Made by a program: the position numbers and the translations under genes
DNA from: Actinokineospora baliensis
GTDB lineage: Bacteria; Actinomycetota; Actinomycetes; Mycobacteriales; Pseudonocardiaceae
DNA length: 64,000 nucleotides
Assembly: GCF_016907695.1 (NCBI RefSeq)
Contig: NZ_JAFBCK010000001.1
Span: forward strand, 1,984,001-2,048,000
Direction: 5' to 3'
In this document: positions 1 through 8,635 of the stretch, in pieces
Layout of the letters: every line of letters starts with the position of its first letter
Position numbering within the stretch: position 1 is the stretch's first letter
Notes under the pieces: model-generated
What the model saw: only the letters and a program-made list of their open reading frames with translations
What the model was told of the DNA's origin: nothing
The model's database searches: none

Positions 1-1088
1 TCCGACCGGGGTTGGAAGGCGTCGTCGCGTTCCGCACCGAGATCGCCGAGCCCGACCGCGACGGGGGTGCGTTGCGCTACCGCGGGGTGGACATCGAAGA
101 CCTCGTCGGCCGCGTCACCTTCGGCGACGTCTGGGCCCTGTTGGTCGACGGCCGCTTCGGCTCCGGCCTGCCGCCCGCCGAGCCCTTCCCGCTGCCCGTG
201 CACTCCGGTGACGTCCGGGTGGACGTGCAGGCCGGTCTCGCCATGCTCGCCCCCATCTGGGGCTACCGCCCGCTGCTCGACATCTCCGACGACGAGGCCC
301 GCGAGCAGTTGGCCCGCGCCTCGGTCATGGCGCTGTCCTATGTGGCCCAGTCCGCGCGCGGCATCCACCAGCCCGCCGTGCCGCAGCGCCGCATCGACGA
401 GTGCGGCACCATCACCGAGCGCTTCATGACCCGCTGGCGCGGCGAACCCGACCCCGCCCACGTCGCCGCCGTCGACGCCTACTGGGTCTCGGCCGCCGAA
501 CACGGCCTCAACGCCTCCACCTTCACCGCCAGGGTCATCGCCTCCACCGGCGCCGACGTGGCCGCCTCCCTCTCCGGCGCCATCGGCGCGATGTCCGGCC
601 CCCTGCACGGCGGCGCGCCCGCCCGGGTGCTCCCGATGATCGCCGAGGTCGAGCGCACCGGCGACGCTGCGGGCGTGGTGCGCGGGATCCTGGACCGCAA
701 GGAACGCCTGATGGGCTTCGGCCACCGGGTCTACCGAGCCGAAGACCCCCGCGCCCGAGTCCTCCGCCGCACGTGCAAGGCCCTCGGCGCCGAGCGCTAC
801 GAGGTGGCCGCGGCCCTGGAACAGGCCGCGTTGGCCGAACTGCGCGAACGCCGCCCCGACCGCGCGATCGAAACCAACGTCGAGTTCTGGGCGGCCGTGA
901 TCCTGGACTTCGCCCAGGTACCGCCGCACATGATGCCCGCCATGTTCACCTGCGCCAGGACCGCAGGCTGGTGCGCCCACGTCATGGAACAGAAGCGCAC
1001 CGGCCGCCTGGTCCGCCCCGCCGCCAAGTACATCGGCCCCGCCCCCCGCAAGCCGGAGGACGTCGAGGGCTGGTCTCTGATCGCCTGA
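1..1088 (+). CDS. citA: Citrate synthase 2, 5' end cut off by the window
   Basis: This enzyme condenses acetyl-CoA with oxaloacetate. The frame is open from base 3 and reads RPGLEGVVAF, so the TTG at 12 is an internal Leu and the true start lies upstream of the window. Citrate synthase signatures are present: GPLHGGAP with the first active-site His, LMGFGHRVY with the second, and a NVEFWAAVILDF segment in the position of the family's catalytic Asp region. About 360 residues are visible, matching the shorter actinobacterial citrate synthase 2 type. It resembles the second citrate synthase at 11472-12788 but is clearly divergent. An intrinsic terminator follows directly. Confidence 0.88.
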   Translation, partial: RPGLEGVVAFRTEIAEPDRDGGALRYRGVDIEDLVGRVTFGDVWALLVDGRFGSGLPPAEPFPLPVHSGDVRVDVQAGLAMLAPIWGYRPLLDISDDEAREQLARASVMALSYVAQSARGIHQPAVPQRRIDECGTITERFMTRWRGEPDPAHVAAVDAYWVSAAEHGLNASTFTARVIASTGADVAASLSGAIGAMSGPLHGGAPARVLPMIAEVERTGDAAGVVRGILDRKERLMGFGHRVYRAEDPRARVLRRTCKALGAERYEVAAALEQAALAELRERRPDRAIETNVEFWAAVILDFAQVPPHMMPAMFTCARTAGWCAHVMEQKRTGRLVRPAAKYIGPAPRKPEDVEGWSLIA

Positions 1089-1100
1089 GTCTCGCTTCGG

Positions 1101-1135
1101 AAGGTGGGTCCGCGCTTCGCGGGCCCACCTTTCTC
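1101..1135 (+). terminator. Intrinsic terminator of citA
   Basis: A 14-bp stem (1101-1114 against 1118-1131, one G-U pair) with a 3-nt loop is followed by TTTCT. It starts 12 bp after the citrate synthase stop. Confidence 0.8.
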
Positions 1136-1296
1136 ATGTCTACTGGCCGACCATCCACATCAGACTGATCATTTCTTCAGCAGGTCTTGTCGCCCAACAC
1201 TTGCGCGGCAACATCTTCGCCGCTACCAGTACTCCAGCACGAACCGCGTCCGCTGGTGGCACCGCCGGTCTCGCCGTGCTCATGCCCACGACATCA

Positions 1297-3528
1297 CTAC
1301 TCGGGCTGATCATGGTTGCCGGAATCCGCAGCAGCAGAACGGTCTTCCGCTTCTTCCGTGTCGCCGAGCCCGGCCTTCTGTCGCCACCGGGCGATCGCCT
1401 TGCGAGTCATCTCAGTGTCGGGGTGGTCGACCCCGAGTACCCGGATCGTGTCGACCAGGAGTTCGGCATGTGCGTGAGCTGCTGCTGCGGGTTCGCCTGC
1501 TTCGCCGATCCATTCGGCCAGATTGCTGCGGGTGCGGAGTGTGTCGGGGTGGTCGGGTCCGAGGATGCGGATTCGGTCGGCTAGAAGTTGGGTGTATTCC
1601 TGTGCTGCTGTCGATGGCTCACCGGTTTCGCCGGTCGAGTGGGCGAGGTTGTTGCGGGTGGTGAGTGTGTCGGGGTGGTCGGGTCCGAGGGTGCGGAGTT
1701 GGTCTTCGAGTAGTTGGGTGTAGGCCTGTTTTGCTGCTGCGGCGTCGCCGGTTTGGCCGGTCCAGCGGGCGAGGTTGTTGCGGGTGATGAGTGTGTTGGG
1801 GTGGTCGGGTCCGAGGGTGCGGAGTTGGTCTTCGAGTAGTTGGGTGTAGGCCTGTTTTGCTGCTGCGGCGTCGCCGGTTTCGCCGGTCCAGTGGGCGAGG
1901 TTGCTGCGGGTGCGGAGTGTGTCGGGGTGGTCGGGTCCGAGGATGCGGATTCGGTCGGCTAGAAGTTGGGTGTATTCCTGTGCTGCTGTCGATGGCTCAC
2001 CGGTTTCGCCGGTCCAGTGGGCGAGGTTGTTGCGGGTGATGAGTGTGTTGGGGTGGTCGGGTCCGAGGGTGCGGAGTTGGTCTTCGAGTAGTTGGGTGTA
2101 GGCCTGTTTTGCTGCTGCAGCGTCGCCGTTATGGCCGGTCCAGTGGGCGAGGTTGCTGCGGGTGCGGAGTGTGTCGGGATGGTCGGGTCCGAGGTGTCGA
2201 TTCGCGGAGGCAAGAAACGCGTGGTGGTAGGTGACTGCTGCGTGTACCTGTCCAGCTTCGCCAAGGCTGGTGCCTGCGCGGAAAAGCATGGAATGACAAT
2301 CTGGGTGCCAGAGATGTGCGCCAGCGTGGCCCGCTAGAACACCAGCGTTGAATCTCAACATTGCCCCAAGAGCGGTGTCCCGTTCTACTTCTGGCCAGGC
2401 GCGCCTCAGCGCATCTGCGGCTACGTGGCTCAATACGGGAAGTCGGTCGCCGGATAGTTGGTCCCGGGTTACCTTCTGCACCAACGAGTGCACATAGACC
2501 TGATCTGCGTCGAAGGCGATCAGGTTCAGTCGACTTAGGTTCGCCAGCGCTTCTGCCGCATCGTCTTCCTCCACCTCCTGGGAGCAACCAGAAGACAGGT
2601 AGTCCAAGACCGGCTCCGAGGTGAGCACCGACAACGGAATGCCGTTGGGATCCAGCAACGACATCACCGCGAGCATCGGCCGGGCCAGACCGGCCGGTTC
2701 CAGGAGGTCGGCGGCCTCAATGGAGATCCCCCATGTGGTCGCCACAGTGTCGCGCCGACCGTCGACGCCAGCCCAGGCCGGGAACATCTTCGTGAGGGAA
2801 CTCCGCTGCCACTTGGCCGCGTACTTGAAGCAGTCCATGCCGGGGGTCCGCTTCACGTACGCCGCAGCCTGGCTGATCGCCAGCGGCAGGTACCCGAGCA
2901 GCGCAGCCAACTCCGGGATCCCCTCTACCTCCCCCAACACCCCACGCAGGTAAGCGTGCGACTCCGAAGCCGTGAACACCCCCACCTGTGCCAGCTCACT
3001 GGTATCCGACGCCAACGCCCACGGCTCGTTCCGCCGCGTGGTGACCACCAACCGCCCATCCGGACCCTGCGGCCACAGCCCCGCCAACTCGCCCGGATCC
3101 GCTACGTCGTCGAACACGACTAACCACGAATGGGTGGTGCACCAGGTCAGGAACTGGCGGGCCGCGTCCTCATCATCTCCAGCGTCGGACACCACGCGGC
3201 CCAAAGCAGCCAGGCCGCTGACCACGCTGGTCTGGGTCGAAGCGGTGACCCATCCGACCAGGTCCACTGACCACTGCCGTCGGGCGTACTCGGCGGCTGC
3301 CTGGGTCTTGCCGACACCCCCCAGGCCCGACAGCACGACACCGCCGCTGACCAGCGATTCCAGCTCGGGAACCGACCGGGGCTGGAAGTCCCGCACCACC
3401 GGCGGCACTCCGCCGGACCGGAACGGCAGCCGCTTCGGCGGACCGCCGCCCACCGTCACCGGCCCGTACACCGCCCCGATCTGTGCGGCCGCCCCCGACA
3501 CGTCGCCGGTCAGTCGGTTGTCGCTCAT
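1297..3528 (-). CDS. STAND-type NTPase with NB-ARC core and C-terminal tetratricopeptide repeats
   Basis: Signal-transduction ATPase of 743 aa, probably cytoplasmic. Residues 1-30 carry the short Gly-rich motif (GDVSGAAAQIGAVYGPVTV) often seen at the N-terminus of actinobacterial STAND proteins. The P-loop GLGGVGKT is at 68-75 and the Walker B VVFDDV at about 137-142, followed by a winged-helix/ARC-like region. Residues about 430-705 are TPRs of exactly 42 residues with the recurring core LGPDHPDTLRTRSNLAHW. The DNA looks less GC-rich than its neighbours, which may mean recent acquisition. STAND-TPR proteins include regulators and antiphage sensors; no effector domain is visible, so the job here is unknown. 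It is divergent from the permease at 3606. Confidence 0.8.
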   Translation of the reverse strand: MSDNRLTGDVSGAAAQIGAVYGPVTVGGGPPKRLPFRSGGVPPVVRDFQPRSVPELESLVSGGVVLSGLGGVGKTQAAAEYARRQWSVDLVGWVTASTQTSVVSGLAALGRVVSDAGDDEDAARQFLTWCTTHSWLVVFDDVADPGELAGLWPQGPDGRLVVTTRRNEPWALASDTSELAQVGVFTASESHAYLRGVLGEVEGIPELAALLGYLPLAISQAAAYVKRTPGMDCFKYAAKWQRSSLTKMFPAWAGVDGRRDTVATTWGISIEAADLLEPAGLARPMLAVMSLLDPNGIPLSVLTSEPVLDYLSSGCSQEVEEDDAAEALANLSRLNLIAFDADQVYVHSLVQKVTRDQLSGDRLPVLSHVAADALRRAWPEVERDTALGAMLRFNAGVLAGHAGAHLWHPDCHSMLFRAGTSLGEAGQVHAAVTYHHAFLASANRHLGPDHPDTLRTRSNLAHWTGHNGDAAAAKQAYTQLLEDQLRTLGPDHPNTLITRNNLAHWTGETGEPSTAAQEYTQLLADRIRILGPDHPDTLRTRSNLAHWTGETGDAAAAKQAYTQLLEDQLRTLGPDHPNTLITRNNLARWTGQTGDAAAAKQAYTQLLEDQLRTLGPDHPDTLTTRNNLAHSTGETGEPSTAAQEYTQLLADRIRILGPDHPDTLRTRSNLAEWIGEAGEPAAAAHAHAELLVDTIRVLGVDHPDTEMTRKAIARWRQKAGLGDTEEAEDRSAAADSGNHDQPE
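1417..2215 (-). repeat. 126-bp tandem repeats encoding the TPR array
   Basis: The string GTGTCGGGGTGGTCGGGTCC or a close variant recurs at 1541, 1667, about 1793, about 1919, about 2045 and about 2171, exactly 126 bp (42 codons) apart. Two sub-types alternate: units ending AAAAKQAYTQLLEDQLRT and units ending STAAQEYTQLLADRIRI. Some pairs look nearly identical at the DNA level, indicating recent unit duplication or conversion. Confidence 0.9.
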
Positions 3529-3605
3529 GGGGACATCATCCCGTACGGGTTACCGCCGAGAGGTCTGATGTTTCGAACTCCCCACCTGAGGAAACGTGAG
3601 CGGGC

Positions 3606-4967
3606 ATGACCACCCAGGAGAGTGCGCAGCCCGAGTTGAAGCGGGTCATCGGGCCCGGGCTGTTGCTGCTGTTCGTCGTCGGGGACATCATCGGGACGGG
3701 GGTTTACGCGCTCACCGGGACGGTCGCGGGCAAGATCGGGGGTGCGCTGTGGTTGCCGTTCCTGCTGGCGTTCGCCGTGGCCTTCCTGACCGCGTTCAGC
3801 TACCTGGAGCTGGTCGGCAAGTACCCGAGGGCGGCGGGGGCCGCGCTGTACGCCAACCGGGCGTTCAAGATCCAGTTCTTGACCTTCATGGTCGCCTTCG
3901 CGGTGATGTCGTCCGGCATCACCTCGGCCGCCTCCGCCGCGCAGGCGTTCGGCAACACCTACCTCAAGAAGCTGATGGGGGACTCGCTGGTCGTGCCGAC
4001 CGTGTGGATCGCGGTCGCGTTCATCGTGCTGCTGGCCGCGGTGAACTTCCGCGGGGTCGCGGAATCCTTGTGGGCCAACGTGGTGCTGACCGCGATCGAG
4101 CTGTCCGGGTTGCTCATCATCATCGTGGTCGGCGTCTACGCCATCGGGTCGGGGCAGGGTGACCCGGGCAGGCTCGTCGAGATCGACACCACCGGGCAGA
4201 GCCCGCTCATCGCCATCAGCTCCGCGACCGCGCTGGCCTTCTTCGCGATGGTCGGCTTCGAGGACTCGGTGAACATGGCCGAGGAGTGCCGCGAGCCGGT
4301 CAAGATCTTCCCTCGGGCCATGCTCATCGGCATGGGCATCGCTGCGGTGATCTACGTGCTCGTGGCGGTCACGTCGTCGCTGCTGGTGCCCGCGCACGAC
4401 CTCGCGGGCGCCAAGAGCGACGCGTTGCTCAAGGTGCTTTCCGTTGGCGCACCTGGCTTTCCGCTGTGGGTGTTCGCGCTCATCGGGCTGCTCGCGGTCA
4501 TCAACTCGGCGCTGATCAACATGCTGATGGCGAGTCGGCTCGTCTACGGCATGGCCAACGAGAAGATCATCCCGAAGGTGTTCGGCGCCGTGCACCCGCT
4601 GCGCCGCACGCCCTGGGTGTCCATTGTGTTCACCAGTGTGATCGCGGTCGTTCTGGTGGCCACTGTGGACATCAACCTGCTCGGTGGCACCACGTCGCTA
4701 CTGCTGCTCATCGTGTTCACCGTGGTCAACATCGCGGTTCTGGTGCTGCGCAAGGACAAGGTCGACCACGAGCACTTTCGCGCCCCGACAGCGCTGCCGG
4801 TCATCGGCGCCATCACCTGCGCCTACCTGGCCAGCCCGCTGTCGGGGCGCCCCGCGCGCGAGTACGGGATCGCCGCGATCCTGCTCGGCGTCGGTGTCGT
4901 CCTGTGGCTGCTCAACCGGTTCGCGCACGGCCGGGTCGAGGTCGACGCGGAGAAGCTTAGCGCGTGA
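3606..4967 (+). CDS. APC-family amino acid permease
   Basis: Integral membrane transporter of 453 aa with about 12 hydrophobic segments. The APC signature begins in TM1 with IGPGLLLLFVVGDIIGTGVY, the unwound substrate-binding Gly-rich helix of the superfamily. It continues with the conserved FFAMVGFEDSVNMAEE segment of TM6 and its following loop. It is expected to import amino acids or amines by proton symport; the substrate cannot be read from sequence. It is divergent from the STAND gene, and its 3' end overlaps the convergent MBL-fold gene by 11 bp. The Shine-Dalgarno before the ATG is weak. Confidence 0.85.
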   Translation: MTTQESAQPELKRVIGPGLLLLFVVGDIIGTGVYALTGTVAGKIGGALWLPFLLAFAVAFLTAFSYLELVGKYPRAAGAALYANRAFKIQFLTFMVAFAVMSSGITSAASAAQAFGNTYLKKLMGDSLVVPTVWIAVAFIVLLAAVNFRGVAESLWANVVLTAIELSGLLIIIVVGVYAIGSGQGDPGRLVEIDTTGQSPLIAISSATALAFFAMVGFEDSVNMAEECREPVKIFPRAMLIGMGIAAVIYVLVAVTSSLLVPAHDLAGAKSDALLKVLSVGAPGFPLWVFALIGLLAVINSALINMLMASRLVYGMANEKIIPKVFGAVHPLRRTPWVSIVFTSVIAVVLVATVDINLLGGTTSLLLLIVFTVVNIAVLVLRKDKVDHEHFRAPTALPVIGAITCAYLASPLSGRPAREYGIAAILLGVGVVLWLLNRFAHGRVEVDAEKLSA

Positions 4968-5781
4968 ACGGGGCGAGTTCCGCCGCGTCGTGCGCCGAGA
5001 AGATCTTCACCTCGTCGCGGTGGGAGCGGAGCATGGTCCGCAGGCGCTCCTGGTTGGCCTTGCGGGCCTTGCCCTCCACCTGCATCAACGACTGGAACAC
5101 GCGCAACCCCGGCGGGCACGACGGCGTCGGCGCCATCTCGGCGGCGTTGAAGTAGGAGTCACCGGCGTGCAGCAGCCAGCCGTCGTCGGAGTGCACCGCG
5201 ACGCCGACGTGGCCGCGGGTGTGGCCGGCCAGCGGCACCAACCGGAAGTCGTCAGACAGGCCCGTCAACCCGCGCACGGACTCCAGGCCCATCCACCGGT
5301 CCCCGCCGCCGCTCTCGTGCACCTCCCACTTCGGCCCGTGCGCCCAGTGCGCCTTCCGGTAGCGCTGCCGCTCGGCTGAGGTCGCGGGCGTGAGGGCCGC
5401 ACGCAGCTCCGGTCCGTGGACGTGCACCCGCGCGTCCGGGAAGTCGACCAGACCGCCCGCGTGGTCGAGGTCCAGGTGGGTCAGGATGATGTGCCGCACA
5501 TCGGCCGGGTTGTACCCGAGCGCGGCGACCTGGCGCACCGCCGCCTGCGCCACGTCGAACTCCGGCCGCACCAGGGCCACGAACGGGCCGGGCAGGGTGG
5601 CCTTGGGCGTGGTGAGGTCTCGCACCCCGAAACCGGTGTCCACCAGCACAAGGCCGTCGTCGGACTCCACCAGCAGCACGTGGCACACCATGTGCGCGAA
5701 CCGCAGCAGCCCCGGCGCGCCGTCGACGAACCCGCCGCCCGGCGGGTGCATCGAACCGCAGTCCAAGTGGTGAACCCGCAT
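4957..5781 (-). CDS. MBL-fold metallohydrolase (lactonase-like)
   Basis: Metallo-beta-lactamase-fold hydrolase of about 274 aa. The metal-binding motif HLDLDHAGG (HxHxDH type with Leu in place of the second residue set) is followed by a second metal His in LAGHTRGHVGV and the bridging Asp in LLHAGDSYFNAA, as in lactonase/glyoxalase-II-like members. Two starts compete: the ATG at 5787 overlaps the upstream tetR stop as ATGA, while the ATG at 5781 lies 7 nt from GGAG. I chose 5781 on spacing. It forms a two-gene operon with tetR (5784-6347) and is probably its regulatory target. The substrate is unknown. Confidence 0.8.
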   Translation of the reverse strand: MRVHHLDCGSMHPPGGGFVDGAPGLLRFAHMVCHVLLVESDDGLVLVDTGFGVRDLTTPKATLPGPFVALVRPEFDVAQAAVRQVAALGYNPADVRHIILTHLDLDHAGGLVDFPDARVHVHGPELRAALTPATSAERQRYRKAHWAHGPKWEVHESGGGDRWMGLESVRGLTGLSDDFRLVPLAGHTRGHVGVAVHSDDGWLLHAGDSYFNAAEMAPTPSCPPGLRVFQSLMQVEGKARKANQERLRTMLRSHRDEVKIFSAHDAAELAPFTR

Positions 5782-5783
5782 GG

Positions 5784-6347
5784 TCATGCTCCTTTCAACA
5801 GCGGCGCGAGCATCGTGGCGACCGTGTGCAGCGGGGCGACGTCCCGCTGGCTGCGGGCGACGAGTTGCGCGCCTTCGAGTGCGGCCAACACCGCTGTGGC
5901 CAATGAGTCCGGTTCGGACAGTCCGTGTCGCGCGAGGTGCCCGCTGATCGTGGCGTGCCACGAGGAGAACGCGGCCGCGCAGGCCTCGCGGACGCGCTCC
6001 GAGTCGCCTGCGTCGTGCGCGACCGTACCAATAGGACAGCCGAGCCGGTAGTCGGAGTCGACCAGGCCCGCCGCCAGCGTCTCGGTGATCACCGACAGCG
6101 CGGTGGCCGGGTTCGGCGTCTGGCTGAACGCGACGTCCACCCAGCCGCACACCTCGGCCGCGGCCAGCTCCACCGCTTCCGCTGCCAGTTGTTCCTTGCC
6201 CTCGGGGAAGTGGAAGTACAGGGATCCCTTGGGCAGCTTGCCCTCGCTGATCACCTGGTTCATGCCGGTGCCGTGGTAGCCGCGGGCGCGGAAGAGGTCG
6301 ACCGCGGTGCGCAGCGTGCGGTCGCGGGTGTCGGTTCGACGGGGCAT
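5784..6347 (-). CDS. TetR-family repressor, LmrA/YxaF-like
   Basis: DNA-binding repressor of 187 aa. The N-terminal HTH spans TLRTAVDLFRARGYHGTG to LPKGSLYFHFPEGKEQL, a pattern typical of the LmrA/YxaF subgroup. The C-terminal helices would form the ligand pocket. Start ATG at 6347; a longer frame upstream is open but lacks a better start. It is translationally coupled to the MBL-fold gene downstream. A perfect palindrome sits 15 bp upstream of the start, so autoregulation is likely. Confidence 0.85.
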   Translation of the reverse strand: MPRRTDTRDRTLRTAVDLFRARGYHGTGMNQVISEGKLPKGSLYFHFPEGKEQLAAEAVELAAAEVCGWVDVAFSQTPNPATALSVITETLAAGLVDSDYRLGCPIGTVAHDAGDSERVREACAAAFSSWHATISGHLARHGLSEPDSLATAVLAALEGAQLVARSQRDVAPLHTVATMLAPLLKGA

Positions 6348-6361
6348 GACGGTTACTATAC

Positions 6362-6371
6362 AGACCGGTCT
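6362..6371. promoter_or_regulatory. Probable TetR operator AGACCGGTCT
   Basis: Perfect 10-bp palindrome inside an AT-rich patch (TACTATAC before, TACAAAAAG after) between tetR and the divergent aldose epimerase. Known LmrA/YxaF sites in Bacillus contain a TAGACC-type half-site, which fits the subgroup of this repressor. It could control both directions. Confidence 0.6.
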
Positions 6372-6411
6372 ACAAAAAGCCAGGACCGCCGATCCGCCGT
6401 AGGCTCGCGTC

Positions 6412-7296
6412 ATGGAGATCCAGATCAGCTCCGGCGCCACCACCGCGGCCATCACCACGACCGGTGCCACCCTGCGCGCCTTCGAGGTCGACGGCGTCCC
6501 CTACCTGGAGACATTCCCCGCGGGCGAGCCCGCGCCGATGGGCTCCGGCGCGATCCTGGTGCCTTGGCCCAACCGGGTCGCCGGTGCGAAGTGGACCCAC
6601 GGCGGCCAGGTGCTCGAACTCGACGTCACCGAACCCGCGCGCGGCAACGCCAGCCACGGCCTGGTCCGCCGCGAGACCTGGGACGTCGTCGAGACCTCGG
6701 ACGCCTCCGCCACCCTCGCGGTCACCATCGACGGCCGCCCCGGCTGGCCCTTCCCCTTCCGCGCCACCATGACCTACGCCGTCAGCGCCGACGGCCTCAC
6801 CGTCACCCACGGCGTCACCAACCTGGGCACCGAACCCATGCCCTTCGGCGTCGGCGCCCACCCGTACCCGCGCCCCGGCCGCGCCGAGGTCGACGACTGC
6901 GTGCTCACCCTCGCCGCCACCACCCACCTCCCGCTCGACCCGGAGCGCATGGTCCCGTCCGGCCCGCCGACCCCGATCGCCCGCTTCGCCCGCCTGGTCC
7001 GGGAAGTCACCCTCGACGACGCCTTCGGCGGCTGCGAACCCGGTGACGACGGCCTGGTCCACCACACCCTGCGCGGCCCCGGCGGCGGCGTCGACCTGTG
7101 GGCCGACCCGGTGTTCCGCTGGGTGCAGGTCTACACGCCGGACTCGTTCCCGGGCCGCGAAGGCGGCGCGATCGCCGTCGAACCCATGACCTGCCCGCCG
7201 GACGCGCTGAACTCGGGCGTGGACCTGCTCACCGTCGACCCCGGCCGGCAGTGGACCGCGTCCTGGGGCATTACACCGATGGCGAAGACCCGCTGA
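6412..7296 (+). CDS. Aldose 1-epimerase family protein
   Basis: GalM-like mutarotase of 294 aa that would interconvert sugar anomers in the cytoplasm. The beta-sandwich family motifs are visible: LVPWPNRV near the N-terminus, ASHGLVRRETW with one active-site His, FGVGAHPYPRPG with the second His, and AVEPMTCPPDALNSG with the catalytic Glu. The length is typical of the shorter actinobacterial branch. It is divergent from the tetR-MBL operon with the palindrome between them, so it might share that control. No obvious Shine-Dalgarno precedes the ATG. Confidence 0.83.
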   Translation: MEIQISSGATTAAITTTGATLRAFEVDGVPYLETFPAGEPAPMGSGAILVPWPNRVAGAKWTHGGQVLELDVTEPARGNASHGLVRRETWDVVETSDASATLAVTIDGRPGWPFPFRATMTYAVSADGLTVTHGVTNLGTEPMPFGVGAHPYPRPGRAEVDDCVLTLAATTHLPLDPERMVPSGPPTPIARFARLVREVTLDDAFGGCEPGDDGLVHHTLRGPGGGVDLWADPVFRWVQVYTPDSFPGREGGAIAVEPMTCPPDALNSGVDLLTVDPGRQWTASWGITPMAKTR

Positions 7297-7387
7297 CCGT
7301 CGCCCTTACCTTGGACCCACCCGCCCGCCCCAAAACTGGACTGTGTTCACCAAGCCGAGTACCTATCCCGCGGATAGGGTTCGCGGC

Positions 7388-8599
7388 GTGAGAATCGCGG
7401 TCACTGGTGGGTATGTCGTCCCGGTAGAAGGTCCCCCGATCGAGGGTGGCACGGTCCTGTTCGAGAACGGGAAGATCCTCGCGGTCGGGTCGCCGCACGA
7501 GGTCGAGATCCCCGACGGCACCGAGGTCGTCGACGCGTCCGGGTCCTGGGTGCTGCCCGGTTTCGTCGAGGCGCACGGCCACCTCGGCGTGCACGAGGAG
7601 GCCGAGGGCTGGGCTGGCCAGGACACCAACGAGATGACCGACCCGAACACGGCCAGGGTCAAGGCGATCGACGCCATCAACCCGGCCGACGAGGCGTTCC
7701 GCGACGCGCTCGCTGGCGGTGTCACCACCGTGGTGATCAAGCCCGGCTCGGGTAACGTCATCGGCGGCCAGACGGTCGCGGTGAAGGTCTGGGGCCGCAC
7801 GGTCGACGAGATGCTGCTGCGCGACCCGGTGTCGATGAAGAGCGCGCTCGGCGAGAACCCCAAGCGGGTCTACGGCGACAAGAAGGTCATGCCCTCGACC
7901 AGACTCGGTGTCGCCGCGATCATCCGCGAGGCGCTGACCAAGGCGCAGGACTACCGGGCCCGCCGCGACCACGCCCGCGCCGAGGGCCAGCCCTTCGAGC
8001 GCGACCTCACCAACGAGGCACTAGCCAAGGTGCTCGACGGCGAGCTGCCCTGGTGCCAGCACGCGCACCGCGCCGACGACATCGCCACCGCGCTGCGGCT
8101 GGCCGACGAGTTCGGCTACCAGTTGGTGCTCAACCACGGCACCGAGGCGCACCTGCTGGCCGACCTGATCGCCGAGCGGGACGTTCCCGTGGTCATCGGC
8201 CCGCTGTTCACCAGCCGGGTGAAGGTCGAGCTGCGCCAGCGGACCCTGCGCAACCCGGGCATCCTCGCCCGCGCAGGCGTGCGGATCGCGATCACCACCG
8301 ACCACCCGGTCGTGCCGATCAACTTCCTGGTGCACCAGGTCACCCTGGCGGTCAAGGAGGGCCTGGACGCCGAGACCGGACTGCGGTCCATCACGGTGAA
8401 CCCGGCGGAGATGATGGGGCTCGGCGACCGGGTCGGCGCCCTCAAGCCCGGCCTCGACGCCGATGTCGTGATCTGGTCGGGCGATCCGCTCGACGTGATG
8501 AGCCGGGCGACCCGGGTGTTCGTCAACGGCCGCCAGGTCTACGCGTTCAACGAGGCGACCGGGCTCGGCGAGACCGAGAACCCGTACTACCAGGGGTAG
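7388..8599 (+). CDS. Amidohydrolase family protein (imidazolonepropionase-like)
   Basis: Metal-dependent hydrolase with a TIM-barrel core, about 403 aa. The first metal motif is GFVEAHGHLGVHEE (HxH); further ligands lie in CQHAHRADD, LVLNHGTEAH and the Asp of AITTDHPVVP. The C-terminal composite domain includes GLKPGLDADVVIW-like spacing (ALKPGLDADVVIWSGDPL). The frame is open from a GTG at 7343, but the GTG at 7388 (VRIAVTGGYVVP) better matches family N-termini. The substrate is unknown; related proteins act on imidazolone, hydantoin or dipeptide substrates. A strong bidirectional terminator follows. Confidence 0.82.
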   Translation: MRIAVTGGYVVPVEGPPIEGGTVLFENGKILAVGSPHEVEIPDGTEVVDASGSWVLPGFVEAHGHLGVHEEAEGWAGQDTNEMTDPNTARVKAIDAINPADEAFRDALAGGVTTVVIKPGSGNVIGGQTVAVKVWGRTVDEMLLRDPVSMKSALGENPKRVYGDKKVMPSTRLGVAAIIREALTKAQDYRARRDHARAEGQPFERDLTNEALAKVLDGELPWCQHAHRADDIATALRLADEFGYQLVLNHGTEAHLLADLIAERDVPVVIGPLFTSRVKVELRQRTLRNPGILARAGVRIAITTDHPVVPINFLVHQVTLAVKEGLDAETGLRSITVNPAEMMGLGDRVGALKPGLDADVVIWSGDPLDVMSRATRVFVNGRQVYAFNEATGLGETENPYYQG

Positions 8600-8609
8600 T
8601 CCGCGCGGG

Positions 8610-8635
8610 TACCGGCCACCGCGCGGTGGCCGGTA
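8610..8635. terminator. Bidirectional hairpin terminator
   Basis: Perfect 11-bp stem (8610-8620 against 8625-8635) around GCGC, between two convergent genes and ending exactly at the stop codon of the minus-strand gene. Confidence 0.75.

Noticed and set aside
3529-3605. Phage attachment site or island boundary beside the STAND gene
   Set aside because: No tRNA, integrase or direct repeats are visible; lower GC alone is not enough.
3525-4595. Long minus-strand open frame across the amino-acid permease
   Set aside because: Arg/Gly/His/Asp-rich low-complexity translation with no motif; it is the antisense shadow of a clear permease.
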